This document shows, one piece after another, positions 10,040 through 22,359 of a DNA stretch of 64,000 nt. Position 1 is the first letter of the stretch. Every line of letters begins with the position of its first letter. The notes beneath the pieces are model-generated. The model saw nothing but the letters and a program-made list of their open reading frames with translations, ran no database searches and was not told the DNA's origin. The DNA lies in the NCBI GenBank assembly GCA_029747585.1, contig JAPEVF010000205.1, positions 1-64,000 on the forward strand, in the 5' to 3' direction. A program made the position numbers and the translations under genes. The stretch is from Pleurotus djamor. Its lineage: Eukaryota > Basidiomycota > Agaricomycetes > Agaricales > Pleurotaceae.

Positions 10040-13000
10040 GCTAGTCAAGCGCTCATCAGTACTTGCCTTCGCGTCACCCTCAGATGCAACCAAATCACAA
10101 GAAATTTCTCTGTAAATGTTCAACATGCACCACTCAATCGGCAGACGGCTGTTATTTGACGAATTCATCAACCTTCTATCGACATCAACAAGACAAATTA
10201 TACTCTCAGGTGGCGTCAACGACCACCATGGCCTCAACGACGGTGGCGACATCAATAAGAACCAGCGCAGGGTCAGTGGCAGCGACGTCTCAATGCTCGA
10301 GTCCAATGGATGAGAAGGCCCAAGACGAAGTCGAGCCCCCAGCGCAGTCGGCGCAAGTCTCAGTGAGCATTTTGGAATCTAGGCGACAAACAGTTTTGAT
10401 CGATCAAAAGCAACAGGAATCGTTCTTCAAGAGCTTGAGGCAACGCATCAACTCTGCCATTCTCAGATATACTCCAACGGAGCGACTATCTTTCGCACTT
10501 GATCCCGCGACTGTGCATGATGTGGTTGAGAACGAGGCCAGCGATTCCCTGCAAAATCAGGGTAAATTGGCTCTCTCCAATCAAGCATGTAATGCCGAGT
10601 TCCTTAGTCAAGAAGCACTTTTGATGAATCTCCAGAGGGAGGTTCAGTCTTGTCACGGAGGTGATAACGTGTCTAAACGAGAACTTTCGGATCGTATCAC
10701 ATCGAAACTGAAGTCCATGCATGCGTATAAGGAGAAGCAGTGGAAGAATCAGAGGAAGGAAAGTACCCGGCTTAAATCCAATACTGGAAAGGATTCCCCA
10801 GTTTTTGTCGACTGTGGTACGTCTTTAGTGATTAGGAACGGTGTTGTGTTCTGATAATAGCGACCGAAGATCGATACTATCAGAATTCCTATCGAAGTTG
10901 GAATCCTGTTGTGCTCACGTACCATTTATTGGTGTTGATCATGCATTTAACTGGCCAGCTCTCAAGGACGTCTTCCTCACTGCTTATGTCGGGATTGCTC
11001 TCTGTAGTTGAAATGGCACTCAAGGCAGCGGGCATGTCGAATGAAAGATATGCAATGTTACTCGACGAGCTGCCATGCGATCCAAGAACCGTGGTCGCAT
11101 CCCTGGACGTAGACCCTCGCTTCGATTCGTATATTTGCTGTCCAAAGTGTTACTTTGTGTTACCCGCTCAACGCCCATTTCCGATGACTTGTTCTCACAG
11201 GGATACACCCTCCGATCCCGAGTGCGGGGCACCCTTGTTGTCAAGAAGAAGTATCGCAGGGAGAACCTTCTTTGTGCCTCAGAAGAAGTACCTACAGAAT
11301 GACATCAAGCACTGGCTCGCACGCTTGTTATCGAGGCCTGACATAGAGGATAGCATGGATTCCTTCTTAGACAGGGCCGAAACGACGGATTCTAAGATGC
11401 ATGACATTTGGGACTCGCCTGTGTTGCGAAACTTCAAACACCACGATGGCAAGAAATTCTTCAGAAAGAAGGGTTCGCAAGGACGGTACGCTTTCGGATT
11501 GTGTCTGGATGGATTCAACCCATCTGGTCANACNACGGCAAAAAACGTGGCGACGGCAACTGGGATCTATATGGTCTGTTACAGTATTCTGCCACACGTT
11601 CGATGGAATCCAGAATACATGTTCCTTGTCGGCGTCATTCCAGGACCTGGAAAGCCATCTAAACACCAGATAAATCACTTTCTGAAACTCTTGGTCGACA
11701 TGCTGCTTCCTTTTTGGTCCACCGGCGTTCGTTTCTCGCGAACGGCAAGATACAGGAATGGTCGTCTAGTGTTTTTGGCTCTGATCCCAGTCGTCTGCGA
11801 CAGCCTCGCGGCACGCCAAGTGTCTGGCTTCACNGCTGTAACCTCCACCTTCTTCTGTACCCTCTGCGAGCTTATGATCAATAACATNTCCAACTTCGAC
11901 ACTTCCACNTGGAAAGCTCGTAATTTCACTGAACACCTGGACGTTGCTACGCAATGGCGGGACGCCAACAGCACGGCAGAGCGCGAAAGGCTCACACAGT
12001 CGACTGGCATACGATGGTCGGAACTTTTGCGTTTACCATACTGGGATCCTATACAATTCACTGTCATCGATACGATGCACAACCTATTCCTCGGTCTTTA
12101 CCAGTCGCACTGTCGGGAGATATGGGGGATGAACATAGAGTCGCGAGACGGGGACGCAACTGAGGACCACCATACACCACCACACGTTCCTTCCGCAGAG
12201 GACATGGCGAGTGGGAGGGACTTCCTGCGAAACCGTTCCCTTAAGCAGCTTGAAAAGTGTCGGAAGGAAGTCCTTTACTATCTTTGCCAAGAACAAGGCA
12301 TCAACGTCAACCGAGTGATTCACAAAAAGGATCGCGCCAAAGCTTTGCTTGAACAAAACCCCGTGCGTTAGATTTCTTGCTTTATGACCTAGTCCCGTTC
12401 ATCATGATCATCCCCAGGATGCAGATTATATGCTTCAATTACAGCCTCCTTCAGCATCGGCGATGTTGGCTTCCACCTCAGCAACGGAGGCACATGAGCC
12501 GGTAGTTTCGAACGCAGTGGCAATTATCTTACGCCAATTAGCTGCAAACCGTGCTGCGAGTACCATCATGGGCGGAGCTAAAAAGGGAGACCTGGTGGCT
12601 GCCTGTGAACACCTGAAATTGTCGACAGAGGGAACAAAGGATATGTTGTGCCAACGACTGAAGGTACGGCTGTTTGGATTCTCGCATTTTAATTCTCATT
12701 CCCCTGAGACGTGGGCAGGCACATTTCGAGCATTCTGCTAGTGCTCCCAGTATTGATGCTGGTGGTCGTAGGTCCGAGGGGGGCGATCGAAAGATGGTAT
12801 TGGGGCGCACGATTCTGTCGACGACCCATAGCGACATGGAACACATCCAGCTTCCTTCATGGGTAACTCGCGCTCCCTCAAACTTTGGCTCAGCCGGTCG
12901 AGGAAAGCTAAGCGCAGACCAATGGCGGACGGTTTGTTCAATTAATCTCCCCATTACCCTTATCAGGTTATGGGGCGTTGATAGTCATCCTAACGAGCAA

Positions 13001-13480
13001 CTAGAAGACGAGCAGGAGCAGGAACACGAACACCAAAGACGAGAACGAGAACGCGCCATGTTAGACAACTTCATGAAACTTAGAGCTGCCGTTGAGACTG
13101 CAAACATGCTGGCCATTGATACGCAACACGCGATCGAGTACAAGGAATATATTCAATCATACGTCGACGGCGTCAAGACACTCTACCCACATTTTCGCAT
13201 CCGACCCAATTTCCATCTTTCCTTACATATCGATGAGTTTCTGGTCCGCTTTGGTCCCGTCCACTCCTACCGAACCTTTGGCGCGGAAAGGTACAATTAT
13301 TTTCTGCAAAATACGAACACAAATCGGAAGCATGGTAGGCATCTCTGATCAGCTCCCTAATGTGTGTTCATTCAGCCTATTATCGCAGGGTAGATGGAGA
13401 TTTGAGGCACCATAACTGTCAAAAGAAAATCGTTATCTCCACAAATGCGTCTTGAGAGTCACAGGCTCCGACGGATTCAA
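10040..13480 (+). mobile_element. Plavaka (CMC superfamily) DNA transposon, ends not resolved
   Basis: The interval is bounded by the WD40 start codon at 10039 and by loss of recognisable transposase sequence after about 13420. I could not find terminal inverted repeats or a target duplication by eye. The 5' terminus would have to lie in the 44 bp before the transposase ATG, or the element lost its 5' end. Confidence 0.5.
10084..13348 (+). CDS. Plavaka-type (CMC/tnp2) DDE transposase
   Basis: Four exons splice cleanly into one frame: about 10084-10816, 10861-12360, 12419-12663 and 12719 onwards. The start (MQPNHKKFLCKCSTC...) gives the Cys-rich N-terminal finger (CKCSTC, then G, then STFYRH) seen on these transposases. 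The core carries the tnp2-like blocks: FGLCLDGFNPSG with the first catalytic Asp, LVGVIPGPGKPSKHQIN, VVCDSLAARQVSGF followed by FFCTLCEL, and DTMHNLFLGLYQSHCREIWGM. A SAP-like motif (GAKKGDLVAACEHLKLSTEGTKDMLCQRL) lies near the third exon. The C-terminal blocks include FRIRPNFHLSLHIDEFLVRFGPVHSYRTFGAERYN. About 1000 residues is normal for the family. Six ambiguous bases (five sites between 11531 and 11909) do not break the frame. After NRKHG the usual C-terminal continuation is not clear, so the 3' end may be degraded. Inference: cut-and-paste DNA transposon. Confidence 0.85.
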
Positions 13481-13629
13481 AAATTAGATGGGCGCCACGC
13501 AGGGTTCGAGGACATTCGACCAATGACGGAGCGTCACAAGCTCGCGAGCTGAGGGTGCCCAATTGCATCACAGCGCGCCAGGGCGCATAGAGGTAGAAAG
13601 GAAGGTGGTGTACCTAGGGTCTTAGCCAT

Positions 13630-13929
13630 TTAGGTATCGTGATCAATAGCAATACTGATGATGCATAATGGGGTGATGCCCTGTGATTCCATTTGGGCGA
13701 GTAGCTGGGGAATGGAAGCGAGCGCACGTAGCCTCGTTATTGATTGGTCGGAGGCCAGATGTTCAGAGAAATTTTGACCAACGGTGAAGCGAAAATTGAT
13801 CAGACTCAAGCGTTCCGAGATGGTTTCAAGGAGCCGGAAGAAAAAAGGGAGTTTGCGTGTGTTTGGCAACAACCTCCGAAACCATGTGCTTAGCCTCCGA
13901 CGAAAAACATCAAACACGAGTCTTGACAT
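13630..13929 (-). other. Unsupported 99-codon ORF between transposon and AA9 gene
   Basis: An open frame without recognised domain, Leu- and Arg-rich, lying just downstream of the AA9 stop codon on the same strand. It may be a gene fragment or chance. The rest of 13349-13974 shows nothing recognisable. Confidence 0.15.
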
Positions 13930-13974
13930 ATTGAATAGTAACGATACATTGAGGTGATGAAATCCTTGACGACA

Positions 13975-15396
13975 TTAAGTGCATTGAGAGTAGTAATCTA
14001 TTCCACGGAAGGGGATATCAATCTTTGCTCCAATTTCCATAGATACGAGAGAGCTTACCATTGAGGACTTTGCATACGAACGGTGCAACACTGGAATGGA
14101 AGAGAAGTCAGATGTCGTCCGTGGCCATCGATATTGAATGATGCGAGATGATGCTCACCATCCGGTAGCTCCGGTGTATCCAATTCCTCCACATTGGCCA
14201 AACTGAGCGACAGTTCCTGCGCTCTGCGAGGGAGCAGGTGCAGAGGTTGCTGGCCTTGTGGTTGCAGGAGCGGTCGTCGCGGGCGCTGTGTTCTGAGGAG
14301 GAGAAGATGGCTATAGGAAGGGATTGTGAGGCGATAGTATCGAAGGAGAGGATATATCAACTCACGGATCCAGAGCTGCTGCCACCATAGAGGGGAGGAC
14401 CAGGGATAACATATGTTGTTTGAGCTTGAGCGGCTTGTCCATAGAGATCGACCAAAACTAGAGTAGGTTAAGGATATGGCAGAAAAGAAACCGGAGGGGT
14501 GATAGCTTACCACCGGGGTCCGAGTTACTGTAGGCTCCGGGGAAGGACACCAACTCAGCAGCGGTAGGCTCGCGCGAACCGCCACCAGTGATATCAATTT
14601 GAGCGCACTCAGGATAAAATTGCTAGAACGGCCATTTCAGTGGGAGGTTAAACGAGGATATGGACCAACTCACGGCGGGCATTGAGTGGAGTGCGATAGT
14701 TTCGAAACGAATCAAGTAGCTTCCGCTCGGTACTGAAGACGGGATAGTGGAGGTCCATGAGTTGTTTTGGTCGATCATCTTTCCGGCAGCCCATTTCCCG
14801 CTCCCGATTGTGCCAGAGAGAAGGCCAGCCTCGTCGATTTTGAACTTGAGAGATAACATCGGTCTCAAGGGAGCAATGATCGCAAAAATGGACGATAACT
14901 TACCCATTTAAGGGTGTTGGAGTTTACGCCCGTGCAGGTGGTGCCGGGGCATTTGGCAAGATAGGTCAACTAGAAAACGCGCCAGATGTAAGACACGGGC
15001 TACATGGATAATGAAAAGAATAAGTACCATTGGGCCAGTGTCATGAGGCCAGACGTTCCAGAAAGCGGTGATGGCAGAGCCAGCAGCAACAGTAGCAGTT
15101 TGCTGGCCGTCTGAGGAGGCACCATTATCGTTACAACCAATGGTCGGGTCGGTGGCGTCTTGGATGGGGTTACTATGAGTAAATTCCGTCAGCGATCTCA
15201 TCTCCAGCATGTAATGAAAGTAGACGTACTAGGTGTCCCAAGAGCGCTGTATGGTGCTCTGGCCAGCAGGGGAGTTGTACGCCTTCCAACCGTCGAACCA
15301 TTTGCCGCCAATGGTGTAAGAGAGGACACCGCCATGTGCGAGAACACGGGGCAAGACTGCGCAAGCAATGGCGAGACTACCAACGCTACCGAGCAT
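13975..15396 (-). CDS. AA9 lytic polysaccharide monooxygenase with C-terminal CBM1
   Basis: ATG at 15396. A signal peptide ([13 protein letters not shown]) is followed directly by His as the predicted mature N-terminus ([11 protein letters not shown]), the copper-binding His1 of AA9 enzymes. The second brace histidine is in [10 protein letters not shown], and the axial Tyr region is [11 protein letters not shown]. After the catalytic domain come a Gly/Ser/Thr/Pro/Ala linker ([22 protein letters not shown]) and a cellulose-binding CBM1: [15 protein letters not shown], then the Cys of FVCKVLN, ending DYYSQCT at the TAA at 13975. The last two CBM1 cysteines come from separate small exons, which confirms the splicing. 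About seven introns. The secreted enzyme oxidatively cleaves cellulose with copper and an electron donor. Every motif expected for activity is visible and there is no frame break. Confidence 0.92.
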
Positions 15397-17559
15397 TTTC
15401 AAGACTGAGGAGCACTTGAGAGAGGAGAACCCGAGGTTGAAGAAACCCTAGCTCGATGAATACACCTTGTTTATATACGCTAGACCACAACGGATGACCC
15501 GGCATCGGCCCACGTCGAGGTTGGTAGACGACATCCCGGATGCCTAAAACATACCTATCATTCCCAAAACCATACGTTATCGCGCTAAAACATCGCAACT
15601 CACCTGCAACTCGTGAGGAAAGGTAGCCTTGACGGAAAGACCACGGATCGGTCCTCGGAGAGATGTAACTGAGGAAGAAGTTATTAATAGCTCTTCATAC
15701 TAGGACGTGAAGACTGACGCATCAAGAAGCTTGAAATTGCGGATTATCTTCGCCAGGGAATAGCTGGGGTAAGCTAAAGTGGGACGCGGAAATCCTGCCT
15801 GGAGACTTGGTCAGCAACGATGTATATTTGTCACTGAGAGATGTGGGGGTGGCTCACATTCAGACGACCAACTGGGGAAGGGTCTCCTGGTGCGGTACCG
15901 AACAAAAGAGGAGCCGGCACGGGACAAGTTCGGGTTTCATCCCGGGGGCAGTCAACGACCAAGCTGACACTGTTCTTGATGAAGCGAGATCAAGAAGAGA
16001 AGACACAGACGGATGACGCTGCACGCATAGGATGACTGTTCGTCAGTCGCGCAAAGAACCTTCTCAGCGGGTCAACCGTTTATGAAGCGGCATGGAATAA
16101 CCATGACCATTGTCGAGCGTTGACGGTGGGTTTTGCTCCACATTGCATACAAAGGAGACGCATGGCACCGAGTCTCAGGCAAACATATATTGCGAGAAAG
16201 CACAGGTGCCTGTCAGATACCGGAGAACGACCAGGAAAACGAAGCTCGGAGGAGGCCGAGCAGCCGTCTCTGTTCTACCAACGCATCTCCATGGAGAGTC
16301 TCGTGGTCAACGGTGACATCTATTATCAGCAGGACACTCCTGTGATTCCTGTCAAAGTTGTATAAGCTTAAAGATGAGAAAGATGGTAATGTCGCGTAAT
16401 GTCAAAAGTACTCACAGCTGACTGAAAACTGCACATCCACCGCCGCCATGTATCAGCGTAGCAGTAGAGAAGAAACAAGGAGACGCGCAACCCTGAGTAC
16501 TCGTAGCGCCAGTTCAGGTACGAGGTAGATGTACCTAGCCAGGGCAGCCCAATAGAGGTTGGTTCATGGGGGTGGCGTTTGTGTGACCTGCGACGTTGAC
16601 GACCCCAGAAAACAGAGAAATTTGGGAGATCCGGGGTCAACGCAGAAGCGGAGTAGTAGTAAGGCTCACGCTTGACGAAGGATGACAGTGTGCCAACTTT
16701 AAACCAAAGGCGTACGGAGGAGCAAGTGTAGAGCCAACAACGACAGGTAACGATCTCGAAGCTTGAAGCTTGACATACGTTCGGGAAATTCCCAGTGGCT
16801 GAGATTTCATGGTGAGATCGGGATGAGGGAGCCCTGAAAAAGACTCACTAAACGCCTGACAAAAACGCATGCCAACGCAGTCCCTGACTTCAACGTTGCA
16901 TCGCGGCATTCGTTTCAACTTCAAATAAAACCCCCAAGCTGCCTCAAGCTCGATAATCGGAGCACATTCGATACAAGTCAACGAACTTGACCCCTCCACA
17001 GCGTCCAGTATGCCTTTACGGCCTCGAATTTGCCTCGAATCGTGGTCGAATCATGAACACGCTAGTTGCCAGCTTGACTCTGCAGCTATCTTGAGGTTGA
17101 GCAAACGGTCATAATCAAGAGAAAAGGGGATCCGAGCATACAGTGATGATACAGTTTGACGTCAAAATTAAGCCTCAAACTTTAGAACGCTTGCAGATGC
17201 TGAAGCGCGGACCGTTCATTTGGTCAGGTTGGAGTTTATTGCACTTTATTCTCGCCTCACGTAGTTCTACGCGTTTCTGGTGTGGCTGATGGGCGCGGAG
17301 CTGGTCAAGGCAGGTTTGTGGGTGTTGCCCGTCGGAACGGTGGACATGGAGGGCAACGATGATGCTTGGATGATGATGGTAAGGAACAAAACTTTTGGGC
17401 GCCTCGTCAAGCGCTCATCGTACGATATTTCATTTGCAGGGCGTAGGGAAGCCCTGCCAGCTTCAGCCCGACTTCAGCCCGAGTTCCCCATAGAGTCACA
17501 GCTCTCGACATCTCATTATTCATTGTAAAGTAAGGAACTAACAAGCCAGTTATTCTACC
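15397..17559 (+). other. Gene-poor interval, no convincing coding sequence
   Basis: It holds the AA9 5' region (a TATATA at about 15472-15478) and only short frames on both strands. The longest is a 120-codon minus frame at 16637-16999, followed by a 90-codon one at 16368-16640. Neither shows a recognised motif, and I could not join them into a plausible gene. A decayed gene is possible. Confidence 0.4.
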
Positions 17560-18440
17560 TCAGACGACAATAAACAAACCACCTCCAACCATCATTCCTA
17601 GTGCTGCTCCAACGAAGGACCACAACGTCCCGCTCAAACTGAGGCGATTCGCGCCGTTGAACCCGACGAGCGAGCCAGAGGAAGGTCCAGAAGATGCACT
17701 CGAAGACACCACAGAACTGGCTGTGCCGCCATTGGTATTCACAACGGTAGTCCCGAAGCTTGGGGTGGTGGTCGGATTGGGTCGACTATGAAGGGTTTAG
17801 TAGGCAGATGGAGGCAGAAAAAGCGAGTTGATGACTTACACGGACATTGTGGTGCCTGCTCCCGCTCCCATGGACGGAGTCGACATCGATGTTGTTGACG
17901 TCATGGTTGAAGAAACGGCTTCACCAATCGCGAATGGCGCGCTTTCCGCATAATGCTCGTTTATGTTACTGATGCTGGTACCAAGCAGGGTGTACCCATC
18001 CCTACGAAGGCGTGTAAGTGAGCTATCACACGCAAACTGGATGATGGGGTACTCACTGGGCGGGTACCACAGGAAGAGTCATATTAACCTCGCCATCGGA
18101 TCCACGAACGTTGTTGCGCAAGGCGAAATCGTTTCTGAACGATGGGTGACGTAGGTACAAGTTAAAAACGCCAAAGCGGGAGCTGAAGAAGAATTGAGGT
18201 CAGCTGGGGTATGGGAGACACGCAAGTTGATTTCGACACATACGCATCCTGAGTTTCGTATGTCCACTTCGCTGTGGTGTCTCCCTGGGATGTTGCATCA
18301 ATCAAAGGGTAAATCTGCATCGCTGTTGCAGTCAAAGCCCAAAGGGCGAGCGACCTGAGATGCCACTGTGGTTAATAGCGTGACTTTGGAACGCTCGGAG
18401 AGTTGAACGTTTACAAGAATGAGGCGAGCATGAGCATCAT
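17560..18440 (-). CDS. Secreted KNH/Kre9-like Ser/Thr-rich GPI-anchored protein
   Basis: Spliced from the ATG at 18440. The signal peptide is MMLMLASFLSLALWALTATA. The globular part (QIYPLIDATSQGDTTAKWTYE..., RFGVFNLYLRHPSFRNDFALRNNVRGSDGEVNMTLPVVP, DGYTLLGTSISNIN, ESAPFAIGE) follows the beta-sandwich pattern of the Kre9/KNH-type Ser-Thr-rich GPI family, where the block ends 'Y.L ... S..F.I'. A Ser/Thr/Gly-rich stalk (SSTMTSTTSMSTPS, SSASSGPSSGSL) follows, and the C-terminus is hydrophobic (TLWSFVGAALGMMVGGGLFIVV), as expected for GPI attachment. Introns were placed by GT-AG and frame: after the signal exon, after QDA, at GTGAGT near 18056, and after TMS. Likely a cell-wall or surface protein; an enzymatic role is not indicated. 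The stop is the TGA at 17560. Confidence 0.7.
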
Positions 18441-18733
18441 TTGCGTGAGGCGTGATTTGGGAAAGAGAGAACGGTTCGTAAAGAGCGTTAATTTGTGAAA
18501 CGAGCGGGGAGGTGATGAAGGTGAAAGGAAAAGGGAAAAGCGACGACTTCATGGGTGATAAATGGCCTAAATACCCTTCGAAGTCACATTACGTCAGAGT
18601 CAGTTCCTCCTAATCGCGTTTCAGGGAGGGCACGTGGATTGCACAAGGGCTCACGTTTTTGCCTAGCAACCCAGCGTGCACTCCTCAGTGCATGCATTTC
18701 TGCCCGCACTCAGCCGTGCGCTGAATTTTGGAA

Positions 18734-20357
18734 ATGGTGAGGTTCCCCCATCAACTCAGATTTCACACTGATAACGATTCCTCAGCCTCTCATCAGTCCC
18801 AACCCAGCTCAGGGTCTCATTGACAAGGAAATCCTCGCACTCAAGGAGGCGATTCGTTCCCTCAAGACTGCACGAAACACCCATTCGTACATCTCGCAAA
18901 TCCCAGATGAGCTACTCTCTGTGATATTCATTCAGGGAAAGATGTCTGCTTCTAAAAAGCACACCGGAACATGCAGCTGGCTCAACATCGCTAGCGTATG
19001 TCGTCACTGGCGCCAAGTTAGCGTAGATACCCCGCAGTTGTGGTCTTCGATACACATTCGAAACGCGACTATCGACCGTGCTGAGGAGATGCTCAAGAGA
19101 TCTAAGGCATCGCCCCTGGATTTGAAGATTTCTTTGAAGCTCTCCGATGATCCCAGAGTTTTCAAGCTTGCGAAATTGAGCTTGTCTGACATCGGGACAT
19201 TGCGAGAGCTCAGAGTGACTTCCGATGACTTTACCCTCTATCGTGAGCTACTGAATTGCAGCGTCGATCGCAGCGCTCCCATACTCCGTCGGCTACGATT
19301 GCTCCATCAGACTCCTACGCCCAGCGCCAGTGTACAGTCGGATGAATTCATGTTCAGCGATATGCCTGTTCTGACTTGCTTGGAACTCCGGCACTTTCCC
19401 ATCCCAGCTTCCATTCCTCTTTTCAACAATCTGACGAGGCTACGAATCAATAATTCAAGGGGCTCGGGGCTGATCACCATTCAACTCGCGCTTCGCATAC
19501 TGAAGCAAACACCCCAAGCTGAAGAAGTCCTCCTGGTAAAGCTGAAACATCATCATCAGCAGGATGAAGCCGAATTTTATCCCGTGCGCTTACCAAGGCT
19601 CAAATCCCTGAAGGTATACATGGAGGCTATCGATGCATCCATCATCTTTGATTATCTGGATATCCCCAAGTCTACCTTCATTTCAACTGACTGCTCTGAG
19701 GTGACGTCTGAGTCAGACCCGGTTGACATCTCATATATCCACCAAGCCTGGTCTCGTTTCTCTGCTAGAGACACACCACTTACCGAGGGTCGCATCATGC
19801 CCACCCGAATTCAACACTTCAGGATTCACCTTTTCACTGAAACAAGTGAGGATCCAGTTTTATCTCTGTGTCACCACATTCCGGTCGAGCCCTTCATCCC
19901 CCTCTTTGAAATACATCTATTCCAAGTCACGACACTGACCCTCGACTCCCTTGGGGAGTACAGGGGATGGATAGACCTCTTGCCTTCCTTTGACAAGGTC
20001 GAATACCTAACGCTAGTCAACTGTCATATGGACTTCGTTGATGTTATTGGCACCAGACAACACCTCCCCGCTGATGCATCGGATCCCGAGTCTGTCGACA
20101 GCGATAAGGAGGACGAAAACACTGAGACATCCAGGTTTAATCTTCCCGCGCTGAATACCCTCGTACTTGAGGATTATACGTTCCATGAGAATGACTATGG
20201 TGAAAACCACAGTGATGACTACAGGAAGCTTTACAGGGTTTTGAAGAAGCGGAAGGTTGGTAGCGTCAGCATTGAGAGCAGTAGGGTAACGAGGGTTGTC
20301 ATGGGCTATTTCGCTGGTATGGGTGTTTCATGGGACGAAGTAACTATAGAAACTTGA
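18734..20357 (+). CDS. F-box-like / leucine-rich repeat protein
   Basis: The long exon (18786-20357) starts PLISPNPAQGLIDKEILALKEAIRSLKTARN and runs into an F-box core, ISQIPDELLSVIFIQ...SWLNIASVCRHWRQVSVDTPQLWSSI. This is the arrangement seen in the large basidiomycete F-box-like family: a short helix, then IPxELLxxIF, then CxxWRxVxxxTPxLWxxI. The rest has irregular Leu-rich segments with repeated 'L..L.L' spacing and an acidic stretch (SDPESVDSDKEDENTE). An ATG at 18734 followed at once by GTGAGG would supply the start codon by splicing (intron 18737-18785); this is inferred. F-box proteins are substrate adaptors of SCF ubiquitin ligases. The target is unknown. The next F-box gene lies about 240 bp downstream, same strand. 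Confidence 0.75.
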
Positions 20358-20601
20358 TGAAACTCTGCAATGATTACTTGCGCCGGGGAGGCTACTTTAT
20401 CTTTGTTCGACTTCGGTTCTCAGATTTGCGTGACCCACTGACCGCATTATCTACTTCCCGGAATGACGGCCCTACGGCTTCCCGGCCCTGGCTTCCCACG
20501 CTCAGTAGCATGTTCCCACCGTCACAAATGACATTTTCTTCCAAGCTGATCCTGACTTCGACTTGACCAACCTCGAAACCTCAGATACAAGCTTGTCGCC
20601 G

Positions 20602-21863
20602 ATGGCCCTCTCCCTACCCGAAGACATCTTGATCATTATCATTGAATTATCCGACAAATCCACTCTTCGTAGTCTACTCTTCGTCTCCAAGCAAATTCAT
20701 CATTTTGCCGAACCTATCTTCCTCAAAGCTGTTTCTCTGGACGTATCCGGACGTCCATCGACACTTTCCCTCTTTCGAACTTTCATCAGATCGACTTCGT
20801 TATCACTTGGGTCTCTTAAAAATCAAGGCCACTCTCAGCTACAAGCCCGGCGACCAAGATCCCTTTGCGTTAAATCATTTTCTGTCAAGTTCGTTGCATT
20901 ACACGATCGGGAAGACATCGAAGTCCTCGATAAACTCCTCCCAACGTTGATCAACCTCGAATCACTCTCTTTCAATTTTCATTTCTATAACACAGAAATT
21001 GGGCGTTTTGCATTCCTCCAAGACGCGCCAGTCGATGCCTCCCTGTCTAACTATTCTTCGCCTATGAGCCTCCGAGAATTCTCCTTCACATCATCAGGGC
21101 ATCAAGGAACTCTGGATATCGCTCCATTTCTGCGGTCCCGTCCCAACCTCGAGCGTATCCAACTCTACAGCACCCTCCTCTTCGTCCCTCCTCAACAAAA
21201 ATTGTCATTCCCCAATCTCAAAGTTTACGGCGGCTACGTCCCTCTTCAGACACTTTTACGATCAACCGAAACTCTCACCCATGCTCGCGCTCTGTTGCAA
21301 ACGGAAGGACTCCCGGAGATGCCTGCACTACTGACTTGGTCGGTAGATTCACTGCAAGACTTGACGTTTACGACGTTGAACTTTATCCTGTTGCGAGCTC
21401 GAAATGTCAAGTATCTTGAAATATTCGATGTAAGTTTAGCCCCTACTGGTACTCTAGCTCATGCTCATCGGCTCGAGTTCAGTTTGACTTCGGATGGGAC
21501 TACTGGGAGGACTTGGGAGATGCCCTCTGCGACTCAAACGTTGAACACATTCGCATTGTTATTGACTCGGACTCTTCCTGGAACACCACCAGAGTTCGAA
21601 GTATCTTTTCTAGCCAGCCAAATGGGCGGCTAGGATGTATCGAGATTCAAAGGCCGGCCGAAGGGCACTGGTATGAACATAAATCCAATCAATCTCCAGC
21701 TTCTGGGCAGCCTACGAGTACAAGGTGGTATAGAGATCAAGACGATGCCGTCGTGGTGGGATGGGAGTGCAAAGCGGAAGAGGTCTGGTTACTGGATTGG
21801 GAACAAGACTTTTCTACAATTCAGTGCTCCCAGTCAGATCGGAGGATTTCTCAATTTGATTGA
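20602..21863 (+). CDS. F-box-like / leucine-rich repeat protein
   Basis: ATG at 20602 (MALSLPEDILIIIIELSDKSTLRSLLFVSKQIHHFAEPIFLKAVSL), a typical F-box core. Irregular LRR segments follow (LINLESLSFNFHFY, RPNLERIQLYST, LKVYGGYVPLQTLLRS, VKYLEIFDV). The ORF runs past a real donor: GTAAGT at 21430, acceptor TTCAG ending at 21482. Splicing there gives FDFGWDYWEDLGDAL, a coherent C-terminus, ending at the TGA at 21863. Read without splicing, the exon would run to 21633 in the wrong frame. The C-terminus is Trp- and Glu-rich (VGWECKAEEVWLLDWEQDF). Inferred role: SCF substrate adaptor. It differs from the upstream paralogue, which has no evident intron in the body of the gene. Confidence 0.75.
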
Positions 21864-22359
21864 GGAGGACAGGGCTGAGGGTGTGTGGGTGAGGAGACGA
21901 AATAGAATCGTCTCCTACGGTGGACCCTGGCTCAGAACGATGGGCCCCCGAATAAGCAAAAAGAGAACCAATCTTGTTTGCTATTTTGCTTGAGGACCTG
22001 ATCAGCCGGACTAAAAAGGTCATGGTATAGTCAAGTCAGCTTCTCAGGCTTTGAGAGAGAGTTTCGCCATTGTATTTTCACCACAATCAGGAGGTCTCCC
22101 CTTTCCATACAGGGATGAACGGTGGTTGGTTTTGAAAGTAAGCGTTAAACAGCTCTCACTGTCAGTGTTGTCCAACCTTCTCATTGTAGCTCGCGGTCCC
22201 TCCATTGCGAGCTCTTCTTCTCAAAGCACAATACTGTGCCTCTCGCCACGCCTAGGTCTATATGAGTATCGAGCGTCCAACCCAACGCAAGCTAGCCTCA
22301 TGGAAACGTCGCACCAGCTGCGTGTATTTCTCTTCCCCCATACCTCTTGAAGAAACGCC

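Noticed and set aside
16637..16999. 120-codon minus frame with a possible gene
   Set aside because: No conserved motif, and neighbouring frames do not join into a plausible protein.
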